Made by a program: the position numbers and the translations under genes
Shown here: piece by piece, positions 32,715-43,491 of the stretch
Layout of the letters: every line of letters starts with the position of its first letter
Position numbering within the stretch: the stretch's first letter is position 1
Origin: Buchnera aphidicola str. Sg (Schizaphis graminum)
GTDB lineage: Bacteria > Pseudomonadota > Gammaproteobacteria > Enterobacterales > Enterobacteriaceae
Direction: 5' to 3'
Assembly (NCBI RefSeq): GCF_000007365.1
Contig: NC_004061.1
Location: 62,001 to 126,000, forward strand
DNA length: 64,000 nt
Notes under the pieces: model-generated
The model's database searches: none
Seen by the model: the letters and a program-made list of their open reading frames with translations, nothing else
Told to the model about the DNA's origin: nothing

Positions 32715-33938
32715 GTGAAACGAGTCGTAATTACTGGATTTGGTATTATTTCAAGTATTGGAAATAATAAAAAAGAAGTTTTAAATTCTTTATATAATGG
32801 TATTTCTGGAATTACATTTTCAGAAGAAATGAAAGAATCAGGTATGCGTAGTCAAGTTTGGGGAAATATAAAATTAGAAAATAAAAAATTTTTTAAAAAA
32901 AATAAAATCTCTCGTTTTATGAACAATGGATCTATTTATGCTTTTTTGTCAATGGAGCAAGCAATAAAAGATGCTAACTTACAAACTAAACAATATCAAA
33001 AAAATCCACGTATTGGAATTATTGCTGGTTCTGGAGGTGGTTTTCCAAAATATCATATACAGGGCATAGATGCTATCAGAAGCAATCGAGGTCTAAATTC
33101 TGTTAGTCCTTATATTGCAATTAAAGCTATGAATTCTGGAATATCCGCTTGTTTGTCAACTTTATTTAAAATATATGGAGTAAATTATTCTATAAGTTCA
33201 GCTTGTGCGACTTCTGGACATTGTATTGGTAATGCATTTGAGTTAATTAAATTTGGTAAGCAAGATCTTATTTTTGCAGGAGGAGGTGAAGAGGTAAGTT
33301 GGGAATTAGCATATGAATTTGATGCAATGAAAGCTCTTTCTAGTAATTTTAACAAAAATCCTACTAAATCATCGCGTGTTTATGATGTAAACCGTGATGG
33401 TTTTGTCATATCTGGTGGTGGAGGTATAATAGTTATTGAAGAGTTAAATTGTGCTTTATCTAGATCTGCTCACATTTATGCTGAAATTATTGGCTATGCT
33501 GCAACATCTGACGGTAAAGATATGGTTGTACCATCAGGAGATGGAGCGGTACGCTGTATGAATTTAGCAAAAAAACAAAACAAAATGTTATTTATTGATT
33601 ATTTAAATGTTCATGGGACTTCTACTAAAATTGGTGATCTTATTGAATTAGAAGCAATTAAAAAATCTTTTTTTCATGAAAAAAAACCTATGATTTCAGC
33701 AACAAAATCGATGACTGGTCATGCTTTAGGAGTATCTGGAGTACATGAAATTATTTATACATTATTAATGATGAAGTATAATTTTATAGCTCCTTCAATT
33801 AATATTGAAACAATAGAACCTTCTGCTGACAATATGAATATTGTACAAAAAACTTTTCATAAAAAAATTAAAACAGCACTATCTAATAGTTTTGGTTTTG
33901 GTGGAACTAATGTTTCTTTGATATTAAAAAAGTATTAA
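32715..33938 (+). CDS. fabB: 3-oxoacyl-[acyl-carrier-protein] synthase I
   Basis: FabB elongates acyl-ACP with malonyl-ACP in fatty-acid synthesis. The 407 residues (E. coli 406) start at GTG and align directly with E. coli (KRVVITGFGIISSIGNNKKEV). The active-site Cys is in SSACATSGHC, and the two catalytic His are in NVHGTSTKIGD and TGHALGVSG. AAGG lies about 10 bases upstream. A hairpin overlaps its stop codon. Confidence 0.98.
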   Translation: MKRVVITGFGIISSIGNNKKEVLNSLYNGISGITFSEEMKESGMRSQVWGNIKLENKKFFKKNKISRFMNNGSIYAFLSMEQAIKDANLQTKQYQKNPRIGIIAGSGGGFPKYHIQGIDAIRSNRGLNSVSPYIAIKAMNSGISACLSTLFKIYGVNYSISSACATSGHCIGNAFELIKFGKQDLIFAGGGEEVSWELAYEFDAMKALSSNFNKNPTKSSRVYDVNRDGFVISGGGGIIVIEELNCALSRSAHIYAEIIGYAATSDGKDMVVPSGDGAVRCMNLAKKQNKMLFIDYLNVHGTSTKIGDLIELEAIKKSFFHEKKPMISATKSMTGHALGVSGVHEIIYTLLMMKYNFIAPSINIETIEPSADNMNIVQKTFHKKIKTALSNSFGFGGTNVSLILKKY

Positions 33939-33961
33939 TTTTTTATAAAAAAATACTTTTT
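33927..33961 (+). terminator. fabB terminator overlapping the stop codon
   Basis: A 10-bp stem (AAAAAGTATT with AATACTTTTT) begins inside the last fabB codons and is followed by TAATATTTTT. The left arm is coding sequence, an economical arrangement. Confidence 0.6.
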
Positions 33962-34081
33962 AATATTTTTCATGCACAATGTATTTAATATTGTTAAGTA
34001 AAATACGTTTTTTTTACATATAATTTTAATCTTTGATTTGCTAATTTTATTTCTTAATTTTTTAATAAAAAGGACAAAACA

Positions 34082-35032
34082 ATGAATCAACTAAATGCGT
34101 TAAAACAATTTACGACAATTGTTGCAGATACAAGTGATATAGAGTCGATTTGTAAATATAAACCACAAGATGCAACTACTAATCCATCTTTAATACTTAA
34201 AGCTGTCAGTTCAAGTGTTAACAAAAGATTTATTGATCAAGCAATAGAATATGCTAGAAAAAAAGGTGGTTCTTACAATTATAAGATAGTAAATGCTAGT
34301 GATAAAATTTTAGTTGATCTTGGAGTAGAAATTTTAAAACATATACCAGGTTATATTTCTAGTGAAGTTGATGCTCGTTTGTCTTTTAATAAAGAAAAAT
34401 GTATTTTAAAAGCAAAAAAAATAATTGATATGTATGAAGAAAAAGGTATTTCTAGAAATAGAGTATTAATTAAACTAGCGGCTACTTGGGAATGCATAAA
34501 AGCAGCAGAAGAGCTTAAAAAAAATAATATTGCTTGTAATTTAACTCTTTTATTTTCTTTTGCTCAAGCTCGTGCTTGTGCAGAATCAAATGTATTTTTA
34601 ATATCTCCCTTTGTTGGCCGTATTTACGATTGGTATCTATCTCAAAATTTAATATTAAAAAATCCTGCTGATCAGGATCCAGGTGTCTTATCTGTTTGTA
34701 AAATTTATGATTTTTATAAAAAATATAATTACAAAACTATAATTATGGGCGCAAGTTTTCGTAATGTTCAACAAATTTTATCTCTTTCAGGATGCGATCG
34801 ATTGACTATTTCACCTGTATTATTAAAAGAGTTGGAATCTAGTAATAAAGAATTAAATAGAAAATTATGTCCTCCTACTTCATTTTTAAATCCACCTGTG
34901 CCTCTTACTGAAGCGGAATTTAGATGGGAACATAATCAGGATGAAATGGCTGTTCAAAAATTATCAGAAGGTATAAGAAATTTTGGAAAAGATCAATTAA
35001 GTTTGGAGAAAATTTTTTCTAAACTAATATAA
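34082..35032 (+). CDS. talA: Transaldolase A
   Basis: Transaldolase moves dihydroxyacetone units between sugar phosphates in the non-oxidative pentose phosphate pathway. It has 316 residues, as in E. coli TalA. The Schiff-base lysine lies in [19 protein letters not shown], and [12 protein letters not shown] is conserved near the N terminus. AAAAGGAC precedes the start. It is followed by tktB, the E. coli talA-tktB arrangement, which is why talA is preferred over talB. Confidence 0.97.
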
Positions 35033-35082
35033 ATGTTGAATAAGATATTAATTTTTTTAAGTATAAATTTGGAGAAATATTT

Positions 35083-37080
35083 ATGTGTGTAAGAAGAGAA
35101 TTAGCAAACGCAATTCGTATGTTGAGTATAGATGCTGTTCAAAATGCAAAATCTGGTCATCCGGGTATGCCTATGGGAATGGCTGATATTGCAGAAGTTT
35201 TATGGAGAAAATTTTTTAAACATAGTCCAACGAATCCTAATTGGAACAATCGTGATCGTTTTATTCTTTCTAACGGACATGGTTCTATGTTGTTATACAG
35301 TTTATTGCATCTTACTGGATATGATTTATCAATAGACGAACTTAAAAAATTTAGACAGCTTCATTCAAAAACACCAGGACATCCAGAAACAGGTGAAACG
35401 CCAGGTGTTGAAACTACTACTGGTCCCTTAGGGCAAGGTTTAGCTAATGCGGTTGGAATGGCTATTGCAGAAAGAACATTAAGTGCTTATTTTAATCGAC
35501 CAGATTACGATATAGTTGATCATTATACTTGGGTTTTTGTAGGAGACGGTTGTTTAATGGAGGGTATTTCTCATGAAGTCTGTTCTTTGGCTGGAACATT
35601 AAAATTAGGGAAATTAATTGTTTTTTACGATAAAAATGGTATTTCAATAGATGGTAAAATTTCGAATTGGTTTACAGATGATACAGTTATGCGATTTAAA
35701 TCGTATAATTGGCATGTTGTAGATAAAGTCGATGGTCATGATGCTAATTCTATTAAAAATAGTATTGAAGAAGCAAAATCAGTAAAAGATCAACCTTCAA
35801 TTATTATTTGTAATACGATTATTGGTTTTGGTTCTCCAAACAAGTCAGGTACAGCTGATTCTCATGGTGCTCCTCTTGGAGAAGAGGAAATTTTTTTAAC
35901 GCGAAAAAATTTAAATTGGAAGTATTCACCGTTTGAAATACCTAATAAAATTTATGATAAGTGGAACTTTGTAAAACAAGGTTTAAAATTAGAAGAAAAT
36001 TGGAATAAACAATTTCATTTATATAAATCTGAATATCCTGCACTTGCAGAAGAATATTCAAGAAGAATCAAAAAAAAATTACCTACACAATGGTATAAAA
36101 AAACTAAAGATTATATTTTTAATTTGCAAAAAAATCCTCAAAATATTGCAACTAGAAAAGCTTCTCAAAATGCTATAGAAGAATTTGCGGCACTACTTCC
36201 AGAATTAATAGGTGGATCTGCAGATTTGTCACCAAGTAATCTAACTATGTGGTCGAAGTCTAGTTCCATAACAGAAAATTTATGTGGAAATTATATTCAT
36301 TATGGTGTTCGTGAATTTGGAATGACAGCGATTGCTAATGGAATCTCTCATCATGGAGGATTTATTCCATATACTTCGACATTTTTAATGTTTGTTGAGT
36401 ATGCTCGAAATGCAGTCCGTATGGCAGCTTTGATGAATACTAAACATATTTTTGTATATACACATGATTCTATTGGATTAGGTGAGGATGGTCCTACACA
36501 TCAACCAATAGAACAATTAGCAAATTTAAGAATGACGCCAAATATAGATGTTTGGAGGCCTAGCGATCAAGTAGAAACTGCTGTAGCATGGAAATATGCG
36601 ATTGAAGAAAAAAATGGTCCAACAGCACTGATTTTGTCACGTCAAAATTTATTCCAATTTTCTAGAAATAATGAACAAATAAAAAATATTTCTTACGGGG
36701 CTTACATATTATATGATTCTAAAAAACCTATCGATATCATTTTTATATCAACAGGTTCTGAATTACAAATAACTTTAACTTCTGCTAAAAAAATTGCTGC
36801 TTTAGGTTATTCTGTGCGTGTTGTATCTATGCCTTCTAATAATGTTTTTGATAGACAAAATATTGATTATAAAGAATCAATATTGCCATCTTATATTACT
36901 AAAAGAATTGTAATAGAGGCTAGTATAAAAGACTTCTGGTATAAATATGCAGGGTCAGAAGGATTAATTATTGGCATGGAAACATTTGGAGAATCTGCTT
37001 CAGAAGAGGTTTTATTTAAAAAATTTGGTTTTACTGTAGAAAATATAGTAAATAAATCTAAAATTTTATTGAAACATTAA
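35083..37080 (+). CDS. tktB: Transketolase
   Basis: Transketolase transfers two-carbon units using thiamine diphosphate, linking the pentose pathway to glycolysis and giving erythrose 4-phosphate for the aromatic (aroC) pathway. The 665 residues (E. coli 667) include [12 protein letters not shown], the ThDP motif [13 protein letters not shown], and [15 protein letters not shown] in the pyrimidine-binding domain. It lies 50 bp after talA with a GGAG ribosome binding site. A GC-rich hairpin follows. Confidence 0.98.
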   Translation: MCVRRELANAIRMLSIDAVQNAKSGHPGMPMGMADIAEVLWRKFFKHSPTNPNWNNRDRFILSNGHGSMLLYSLLHLTGYDLSIDELKKFRQLHSKTPGHPETGETPGVETTTGPLGQGLANAVGMAIAERTLSAYFNRPDYDIVDHYTWVFVGDGCLMEGISHEVCSLAGTLKLGKLIVFYDKNGISIDGKISNWFTDDTVMRFKSYNWHVVDKVDGHDANSIKNSIEEAKSVKDQPSIIICNTIIGFGSPNKSGTADSHGAPLGEEEIFLTRKNLNWKYSPFEIPNKIYDKWNFVKQGLKLEENWNKQFHLYKSEYPALAEEYSRRIKKKLPTQWYKKTKDYIFNLQKNPQNIATRKASQNAIEEFAALLPELIGGSADLSPSNLTMWSKSSSITENLCGNYIHYGVREFGMTAIANGISHHGGFIPYTSTFLMFVEYARNAVRMAALMNTKHIFVYTHDSIGLGEDGPTHQPIEQLANLRMTPNIDVWRPSDQVETAVAWKYAIEEKNGPTALILSRQNLFQFSRNNEQIKNISYGAYILYDSKKPIDIIFISTGSELQITLTSAKKIAALGYSVRVVSMPSNNVFDRQNIDYKESILPSYITKRIVIEASIKDFWYKYAGSEGLIIGMETFGESASEEVLFKKFGFTVENIVNKSKILLKH

Positions 37081-37106
37081 TTTTAAACTTTTTTATGATA
37101 TTAATG

Positions 37107-37126
37107 GGGGCTTTTTTCTTAGCCCC
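37107..37126 (+). terminator. GC-rich hairpin after tktB
   Basis: A 6-bp GGGGCT/AGCCCC stem with an 8-nt T-rich loop lies between tktB and dapE. It is unusually GC-rich for this sequence, but AATTATTT and not a clean T run follows, so termination may be partial. Confidence 0.5.
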
Positions 37127-37169
37127 AATTATTTGAATAAATATGAAAGAAGATATACATGAGGAAAAA

Positions 37170-38297
37170 ATGGTTTGTTCAATTACTAAATTAGCACAAA
37201 AGTTAATTTCAATTCCATCTATTAGTCCAAAAGACTTAGGTTGTCAAGATATTATGATTGATTTTTTAGATAATCTTGGATTTGAAATAAAAAAAATTAA
37301 TATAAATGATACGAAAAATTTTTGGGCTACTAGAGGATTTGGTAAAACTTTAACATTTGCTGGTCATACAGATGTCGTACCACCAGGTGATTATAAATAT
37401 TGGAATGATGATCCTTTCAATCCAGTAATAAAAAATGGTTTATTATTTGGTCGAGGTTCATCAGATATGAAAGGTGCCTTAGCATCTATGTTAATTGCAT
37501 CTGAAAGATTTATAAAAAAAAATCCTAACTATGAAGGGCGTTTGTCTTTTTTAATTACTTCAGATGAAGAGTCATCCGCGATTGATGGTACTAAAAAAGT
37601 TATAGATTATTTAATTTCTCGAAAAGATACGATTGATTATTGTGTTATTGGAGAACCTTGTAGTAGTTCTAAAATTGGTGATGTTATAAAAAATGGACGT
37701 AGAGGTTCTATAACAGCTAATTTAACAATTCATGGAATTCAAGGTCATATTGCATACCCTCATTTAGCAGATAATCCCATACATAAGGGATTACCTATTA
37801 TTTTAAAAATATTATCTATTAAACTAGATGATGGTAATGCATTTTTTGCTCCAACTAGTGTCAATATTTCTAATATTCATGCAGGAGATGGAATTAATAA
37901 TATTATTCCAGGTTCTTTGTTTGTTCAGTTTAATTTTCGTTTTAGTACAGAAACTTCTGAAAAAGAGATCAAATCAAAATTTACACAAATATTAGATAAT
38001 AACAATATTAATTATTCTCTAAATTGGTTTTTTTCAGGAAATCCTTTTATTACAAAAAAAGGTTTGTTAATAGATAATATAACTAAATCTATTATAAATT
38101 TAAATAAAGTTAAACCTGTTTTATCAACTGATGGAGGAACTTCAGATGGTCGTTTTATTGCTTCAATGAATGCCGAAATAGTAGAATTAGGTTTAATGAA
38201 TAATACAATTCATAAATCAAATGAATATGTAAGAATATCTGATTTAGAAAAATTAGCTATTATTTATGAAGATATTATGTACAGGTTATTGACTTAG
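37170..38297 (+). CDS. dapE: Succinyl-diaminopimelate desuccinylase
   Basis: DapE makes LL-diaminopimelate in the lysine and peptidoglycan pathway. From this start it has 375 residues, exactly the E. coli length. GAGGA sits five bases before the ATG; an upstream ATG at 37143 is less likely. Metal and catalytic residues are in [24 protein letters not shown] and [12 protein letters not shown], with a final His in [11 protein letters not shown]. It acts in the same pathway as dapA, 0.4 kb away. Confidence 0.97.
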
Positions 38298-38329
38298 TTT
38301 TATAGTTTTTTTATTTATTAAAATAATGA

Positions 38330-38357
38330 TGCAGAATATCATTTAAGATAATCTGCA
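38330..38357 (+). terminator. Terminator between dapE and the bamC-like gene
   Basis: An 11-bp stem with one mismatch (TGCAGAATATC with GATAATCTGCA) and a 6-nt loop, followed by CCCATTTTTTT. It is placed to end dapE transcription and may also serve the convergent dapA-bamC transcript. Confidence 0.65.
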
Positions 38358-38433
38358 CCCATTTTTTTAAATTTTCAATAATAGATTTTTTTTATATCAT
38401 TTTAGCCTCATTATTTTATGAAGATGATTTCGT

Positions 38434-38685
38434 TCATACAGGAGGAAAAATATCGTGATATTTTTTATTTAAATCTTCTTGTGTATAAGGAATGTAATAT
38501 TCTTGATTTTTAGAGGGAATATTAATTCCTTTTGGTATAATTAATTTTTTAAGTTCATTATTCTCATTCTTAAAAAGAATGTCATTATTTTTTAAGGAGC
38601 AAGATGTTATTAAAGAAAAAATTCCAATTTTAAAAATTGTGATCATTACTTTAAAAAAAAATTTATATCTTTTGAAGATTAGCAT
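38434..38685 (-). CDS. bamC: Short lipoprotein, BamC N-terminal remnant
   Basis: This small protein lies directly downstream of dapA, where E. coli has bamC (nlpB). It has a lipoprotein signal peptide with the lipobox I-T-S-C, giving a mature protein of about 55 residues. The segment [19 protein letters not shown] and the end HDIFPPV align with the E. coli BamC N-terminal segment (LAELHAPAGMILPVTSGDY ... DIRPP) that wraps around BamD. The two folded helix-grip domains of BamC (E. coli 344 aa) are missing. Possible starts are ATG 38685 (used; overlaps dapA by 23 bp), ATG 38646 and TTG 38703; none has a clear ribosome binding site. Confidence 0.75.
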   Translation of the reverse strand: MLIFKRYKFFFKVMITIFKIGIFSLITSCSLKNNDILFKNENNELKKLIIPKGINIPSKNQEYYIPYTQEDLNKKYHDIFPPV

Positions 38686-39547
38686 ATTGAAGTGCTTTTT
38701 CAATTTGTGTACGTGTAGAATTTAAAATTGGTGTCATCGGTAGTCGAAGTGTATCACTTTTTATTAAACCTATTTTTTTAGCTAACCATTTTATTGGAAT
38801 AGGATTAGGTTCTATAAATAAAGATTCATGTAATAACATCAAACGTTCATTTATAGATCTTGCACTTTTAAAGTTACCTTCAAGTGCATATGAACACATC
38901 TGTGTCATTTCTTTTGCAGCAATATTTGCTGTAACTGATATCACTCCTTGACCACCTAATTGAATAAAATCTAAAGCCGTAGGGTCATCACCACTAATTA
39001 ATAAAAAATCGTCTTTAACCAATTTTTTAATTTTATGTATTCTTGATAGATCACCTGTCGCTTCTTTAATTCCAATAATATTTTTAAATTCAGATAATCT
39101 TGCCACAGTTGATGGAAGTAAATCACATCCAGTTCGACTTGGAACATTATATAAAATTTGTGGTAATTTTGTGTTTTCTGAAATTGCTTTAAAATGCTGG
39201 TATAATCCTTCTTGAGTTGGTTTGTTATAGTATGGTGTAACAGTAAGACATGCTTCAATTCCTGATTTTTCAAATCTTTTTGTTAAGGATATTGCTTCTG
39301 TTGTCGCATTCGCACCTGTACCTGCAATGATAGGAATGCGTTTATTTGCAAGTTTTAAAGTTAGCATAACTACTTCAATATGTTCTTCTTGACTAAGAGT
39401 AGCCGATTCTCCAGTCGTTCCAATAGAAACAATAGCTTTTGTTTTATTTAATACATGATAATCAATTAGCTTTTTTAAGCTTGAATGACAAATTTCACCT
39501 TCTTCATTCATTGGTGTAATTAATGCAACAATACTTCCTTTGAACAT
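38663..39547 (-). CDS. dapA: 4-hydroxy-tetrahydrodipicolinate synthase
   Basis: DapA condenses pyruvate and aspartate semialdehyde, the first committed step to diaminopimelate and lysine. The 294 residues (E. coli 292) contain [10 protein letters not shown], the catalytic Tyr in [11 protein letters not shown], and the Schiff-base Lys in [17 protein letters not shown] lies upstream. It overlaps the bamC-like gene, keeping the E. coli dapA-bamC order. gcvR, next to dapA in E. coli, is missing. Confidence 0.98.
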   Translation of the reverse strand: MFKGSIVALITPMNEEGEICHSSLKKLIDYHVLNKTKAIVSIGTTGESATLSQEEHIEVVMLTLKLANKRIPIIAGTGANATTEAISLTKRFEKSGIEACLTVTPYYNKPTQEGLYQHFKAISENTKLPQILYNVPSRTGCDLLPSTVARLSEFKNIIGIKEATGDLSRIHKIKKLVKDDFLLISGDDPTALDFIQLGGQGVISVTANIAAKEMTQMCSYALEGNFKSARSINERLMLLHESLFIEPNPIPIKWLAKKIGLIKSDTLRLPMTPILNSTRTQIEKALQYANLQKI

Positions 39548-39885
39548 TTATTTTGTTCTCCTCCATAAAAAATACTTTATGGTATCTTTCATACAAATCT
39601 AAAATTAAGTAAATAAAAGTTATAAATCTCATAGTTATAAAAAATTGATTTTTTTTGAATATAAAAATTTAAATAATAAGATATAATTTTTTATATTTAC
39701 TTTAAAGTTTAAATTTTTATACCATTATCACTATATTCTCTTTTCTTATAATAGTAAGAATAATTATACATTCTAAAATATATATTTTAAAAATTTAATC
39801 TATTTTTATTTTGAAAATCAATTTAATTCATAACATTTTTTATTAAAAAATAATATTTTTATATTATTAAGGAATATATCATATA
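39548..39885. other. 338-bp AT-rich divergent spacer between dapA and bcp
   Basis: No gene is visible. E. coli has gcvR here. The spacer should hold the divergent dapA and bcp promoters. Nothing else stands out beyond AT-rich sequence. Confidence 0.6.
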
Positions 39886-40362
39886 ATGACTACACTAAAA
39901 CCTGGAGATATTGCTCCAAAATTTATTCTTCCTAATTGTATTGATAAATCAATAAAACTATCTGATTTTTTAGGTAAGAAAGTACTAGTGTATTTTTATC
40001 CAAAAGCTATGACTCCCGGCTGTACAGTACAAGCATGTAATATCAGAGATAATTTAGAATTATTTAAAAGTAAGAAGGTGGAAGTTTTAGGTATTAGTCC
40101 TGATAATACGAATAAGTTATTAACTTTTGTTGAAAAAAAAATGTTAAATTTTACTTTATTATCTGATAAACAAAACATTGTTAGCAAAAAATTCGGTGTG
40201 TGGGGTGAAAAAATTTTTATGGGAAAAAAATATTTTGGAATCTATCGTACTAGTTTTTTAATTAACTCATCTGGTTTTATAGATAAAATATTTTTTAAAT
40301 TTAAGTGTAAAGATCATCATAAAATTATATTAACATATTTAAATTCAAAAAAAAGTGATTGA
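39886..40362 (+). CDS. bcp: Thioredoxin-dependent thiol peroxidase Bcp
   Basis: Bcp reduces peroxides using thioredoxin. The 158 residues (E. coli 156) keep both redox cysteines in KAMTPGCTVQACNIRD and the peroxiredoxin FLINSSGFIDKI segment. It may protect against host-derived oxidants. It is convergent with aroC, with a hairpin between. Confidence 0.97.
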   Translation: MTTLKPGDIAPKFILPNCIDKSIKLSDFLGKKVLVYFYPKAMTPGCTVQACNIRDNLELFKSKKVEVLGISPDNTNKLLTFVEKKMLNFTLLSDKQNIVSKKFGVWGEKIFMGKKYFGIYRTSFLINSSGFIDKIFFKFKCKDHHKIILTYLNSKKSD

Positions 40363-40409
40363 TTCTTAGTGAATAAATATAATGTTATTAAGTTTTTATA
40401 TTCCTCTAA

Positions 40410-40434
40410 GCTACTAAATAATAAATTTAGTAGC
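40410..40434. terminator. Bidirectional terminator between bcp and aroC
   Basis: A perfect 10-bp stem (GCTACTAAAT with ATTTAGTAGC) and a 5-nt AATAA loop lie between the convergent bcp and aroC. T-rich sequence follows within a few bases on the plus strand. Confidence 0.75.
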
Positions 40435-40465
40435 AAAAATATTTAATTTTTTTTAATTATAAAAG

Positions 40466-41527
40466 TTATTTTGCACATTGTGCTCTAAATCTTAATAGAT
40501 GATCCATTAGTACTATTGCTACCATTGCTTCCGCTATTGGTACAGCACGTATTCCTACGCATGGATCATGTCTTCCTTTGATTACTATTTTGACTTTTTC
40601 ATTGTTTTTATTTATTGTATTTCCTGATTGTCGAATACTTGAAGTAGGTTTGAATGCAACTTTTAAGAAAATATTTTCACCATTGCTAATCCCTCCTAAA
40701 ATACCCCCGCAATGATTACTTTTAAATCCATTAGGAGTCATTTCATCTCTATTTTCGCTCCCCTTTTGGTTAACTACTGAAAAACCATCTCCAATTTCTA
40801 CTCCTTTTGCAGCATTGATACTCATCAAAGCATGAGCTAAATCTGCATCTAGTCTATCAAAAACTGGTTCTCCGAAACCTACTGGTACGTTTTGGGCTAT
40901 AATTGTGATTTCTGCTCCTATTGAATCACCTGTTTTTTTTAATTTTTTAATTAGTTCTTCTAACTGAAAGACTTTGTTTTTATTTGAACAAAAAAAAGGA
41001 TTTTGTTCTACTTCTTCCCATGATTCAAATGGACATTTTATATCTCCCATTGCTGATAAATATGCACGAATAACTATTCCAGTTTGAATTTTAAGGTATT
41101 TTTTTGCAATACTACCTGCGGCAACTCGCATTGCAGTTTCACGAGCTGAAGATCTTCCACCACCACGATAGTCTCGTATTCCATATTTTTTTTCGTAAGT
41201 ATAATCAGCATGTCCGGGTCTAAATAAGTCTTTTATTTCGCTATAATCTTGTGAACGTTGGTCTTTATTTTGAATAACTAAACCAATACTTGTTCCTGTA
41301 GTTGTTCCTTTAAATACTCCTGAAAGTATTTGAACTTCATCTAATTCAGATCGTTGAGTAGTATAACGTGAAGTTCCAGGTCTTCTACGATTTAAATCAT
41401 ATTGCAAATCATCTGAAGATAATTCTAAACCTGGTGGCATTCCATCAATTACACATCCTAGTGCTGTTCCATGAGATTCACCGAAAGTAGTTACACGAAA
41501 AACTTTTCCAATTGTATTTCCAGCCAT
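40466..41527 (-). CDS. aroC: Chorismate synthase
   Basis: AroC makes chorismate, the branch point for the aromatic amino acids, using reduced FMN. The 353 residues (E. coli 361) carry the three family signatures: [29 protein letters not shown](A)MRVAAG and the C-terminal [15 protein letters not shown] region. Like the his operon, it belongs to the essential amino acid supply. E. coli has prmB between smrB and aroC; it is absent here. Confidence 0.98.
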   Translation of the reverse strand: MAGNTIGKVFRVTTFGESHGTALGCVIDGMPPGLELSSDDLQYDLNRRRPGTSRYTTQRSELDEVQILSGVFKGTTTGTSIGLVIQNKDQRSQDYSEIKDLFRPGHADYTYEKKYGIRDYRGGGRSSARETAMRVAAGSIAKKYLKIQTGIVIRAYLSAMGDIKCPFESWEEVEQNPFFCSNKNKVFQLEELIKKLKKTGDSIGAEITIIAQNVPVGFGEPVFDRLDADLAHALMSINAAKGVEIGDGFSVVNQKGSENRDEMTPNGFKSNHCGGILGGISNGENIFLKVAFKPTSSIRQSGNTINKNNEKVKIVIKGRHDPCVGIRAVPIAEAMVAIVLMDHLLRFRAQCAK

Positions 41528-41729
41528 TTTTTTTTCTATTAAATTTTGATTTAAATGATATAACTATACAGAAAAAAAAATAAAAAAAATAATTTTTTTA
41601 TCTAAAAAAATATTTAATGATAAATTTTTATTTGTTGTTTTTACAAAAACTAAATTATATAATTAAAAAATATATAAAAAAATATTAAATAAGATATGTA
41701 AATTTATTAATTTTTGGTAATACATTATT

Positions 41730-42260
41730 ATGAATAAAAATCGACAACTTGCTGTCAATAGCAATATTTTATTTCGTAAGTGGTTGAACGGCACCCGTGA
41801 AATGGTACAGGATACTATATTTCATTCTCGATTACATAAAGTAAATCAAAAAATCCGATCTAAAAGAATGTTTTTTGAACAAGACGTTCATAGTAATTAT
41901 TTTTCTTTTTATAAAAAAAAAGATTTTTTTAAAGAAAATCCTGTGTCTTATGTTCGGAATAAAGATTTCACCAATGTTTTAAAAAAATTAAAAAAAGGAA
42001 AATATTATCCAGATATATTTCTTGATTTACATGGTTTAAATCAATATCAAGCAAGAAAAAAATTAGGTCAGCTGATTGCAATATGTCAAAAAGAAAAAAT
42101 GTTTTGCGCTCATATTATGCATGGATATGGTAAAAATATTTTAAAAAAACAAATACCTTTTTGGCTATCTCAACACCCTGATATAGTGGCTTTTCATCAA
42201 GCTCCTAAAATGTTTGGAAATGATGCAGCAATTATGGTTATCATTGAAATTCATTCTTAA
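41730..42260 (+). CDS. smrB: Ribosome rescue endonuclease SmrB
   Basis: SmrB cleaves mRNA at the front of collided ribosomes, feeding tmRNA rescue. The 176 residues (E. coli 183) have an N-terminal basic region and a C-terminal Smr domain with LDLHGLNQYQARKKLG, HGYGKNILKKQ and a C-terminal FHQAPKMFGNDAAIMV, all close to E. coli YfcN. It stays next to aroC (divergent), as in E. coli. Confidence 0.95.
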   Translation: MNKNRQLAVNSNILFRKWLNGTREMVQDTIFHSRLHKVNQKIRSKRMFFEQDVHSNYFSFYKKKDFFKENPVSYVRNKDFTNVLKKLKKGKYYPDIFLDLHGLNQYQARKKLGQLIAICQKEKMFCAHIMHGYGKNILKKQIPFWLSQHPDIVAFHQAPKMFGNDAAIMVIIEIHS

Positions 42261-42462
42261 GTAAATATTTTATATATATTAAAATAATATTAATTTTTTA
42301 TAAAATTTAATAATTATTAACATTTATTATTAATTTTTTAAACTTTAAATAAATTTTATTCAAATTTTTGTTTTTTAATAAAAAATTTTGAAAATACATA
42401 TTTTTTATATTTTAACAATAAATAATCTTTATAATTTTAAAAAATGTTATATATATACAATA

Positions 42463-42491
42463 TTTACTGTATTATTCAAAGAAAATATAAT
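42463..42491 (+). promoter_or_regulatory. Candidate hisG promoter
   Basis: TTTACT (42463-42468) and a perfect TATAAT (42486-42491) are 17 nt apart. Transcription would start near 42498, right at the left arm of the hairpin, giving a 5' stem-loop in the his message. AT bias makes chance matches common. Confidence 0.4.
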
Positions 42492-42495
42492 TTTT

Positions 42496-42526
42496 AAAAA
42501 ACCCTGATTTTGGGTTTTTTTATTTT
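42496..42526 (+). terminator. Terminator-like hairpin upstream of hisG
   Basis: A 9-bp stem (AAAAAACCC with GGGTTTTTT), a 7-nt loop and a following T-rich stretch make a textbook rho-independent terminator. It lies 60 bp before hisG, where the his attenuator is in E. coli. It could end smrB transcription, be an attenuator relic, or be a 5' stem-loop if the promoter at 42463 is real. Confidence 0.65.
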
Positions 42527-42584
42527 AAAAGATATTAAATTGCAAGTTTGTTTTTAAATATAAAAAAATTAAAGGATTTTCAAG

Positions 42585-43484
42585 ATGTTTAATACTAATC
42601 GTGTACGTATAGCGATGCAGAAAACTGGTCGTTTAAGTAGTGAATCTATAAAATTACTTACATGTTGTGGAATTAAAATTAATTTAAAGCAGCAAAAATT
42701 AATAGCTTTTGCTGAAAATATGCCTATTGATGTTATGCTAGTACGTGATGATGATATTCCAGGATTAGTTATGGATGGTGTAGTAGACTTAGGTATAGTA
42801 GGAGAAAATGTTCTTCAAGAAGAATTATTACATCGAATATCACAAAATCTAGAAAATTCTTATATTACATTAAGACGACTTGATTTTGGCATTTGTCGTT
42901 TATCTTTAGCTATTCCTATTAATACTCCATATGTTGATATAACATCTTTAAAAAATTTTAGGATTGCTACCTCTTATCCTCATTTATTAAAAAAATATTT
43001 AGATAGTAAAAACATTGTTTTCAAGTCTTGTATGTTAAATGGTTCTGTAGAAGTTGCACCTAGAGCTGGTTTAGCAGATGCTATTTGTGATTTAGTTTCA
43101 ACTGGTGCAACATTAGAAGCAAACGGTTTACGTGAAGTACAAGTGGTTTTTCGTTCTCATGCTTGTTTAATTTGTAAAACTGGTAATATTAATTTTGCAA
43201 AAAAAGAAGTAATTAATAAGTTAATGACTCGTATCAAAGGTGTAATTAAAGCACGTGAATCTAAATATATTATGCTTCATGCTCCTGTTAATAAACTTGA
43301 AGAAGTAATATCTTTATTACATGGAGCAGAAAAACCGACTATTTTAAAATTAGCCGGAGATGATCATCGTGTAGCTATGCATATGGTCAGTAGTGAAACA
43401 TTATTTTGGGAAACGATGGAGAAATTAAAATCTTTAGGTGCTAGTTCAATTTTAGTTTTACCAATTGAAAAAATGATGGAGTAA
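42585..43484 (+). CDS. hisG: ATP phosphoribosyltransferase
   Basis: HisG joins ATP and PRPP in the first step of histidine synthesis and is normally feedback-inhibited by histidine. It has 299 residues, equal to E. coli. It keeps [11 protein letters not shown] at the N terminus, the PRPP-binding region [18 protein letters not shown] and the C-terminal ACT-like regulatory domain ([21 protein letters not shown]), so feedback control may persist even without a leader peptide. AAAGGA lies upstream. Confidence 0.98.
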   Translation: MFNTNRVRIAMQKTGRLSSESIKLLTCCGIKINLKQQKLIAFAENMPIDVMLVRDDDIPGLVMDGVVDLGIVGENVLQEELLHRISQNLENSYITLRRLDFGICRLSLAIPINTPYVDITSLKNFRIATSYPHLLKKYLDSKNIVFKSCMLNGSVEVAPRAGLADAICDLVSTGATLEANGLREVQVVFRSHACLICKTGNINFAKKEVINKLMTRIKGVIKARESKYIMLHAPVNKLEEVISLLHGAEKPTILKLAGDDHRVAMHMVSSETLFWETMEKLKSLGASSILVLPIEKMME

Positions 43485-43491
43485 AAATTTA

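Larger units (their letters stand above)
42261..42584. other. 324-bp region upstream of the his operon without a hisL leader
   Basis: The interval between smrB and hisG is AT-rich, with one terminator-like hairpin and one candidate promoter (entered separately). I looked for the histidine-codon run of the enterobacterial his leader peptide and found none in any plus-strand frame, so classical attenuation seems to be lost. Confidence 0.65.

Noticed and set aside
42400..42500. A his leader peptide upstream of the hairpin
   Set aside because: I read the plus-strand frames around every ATG, GTG and TTG here and found no run of histidine codons.
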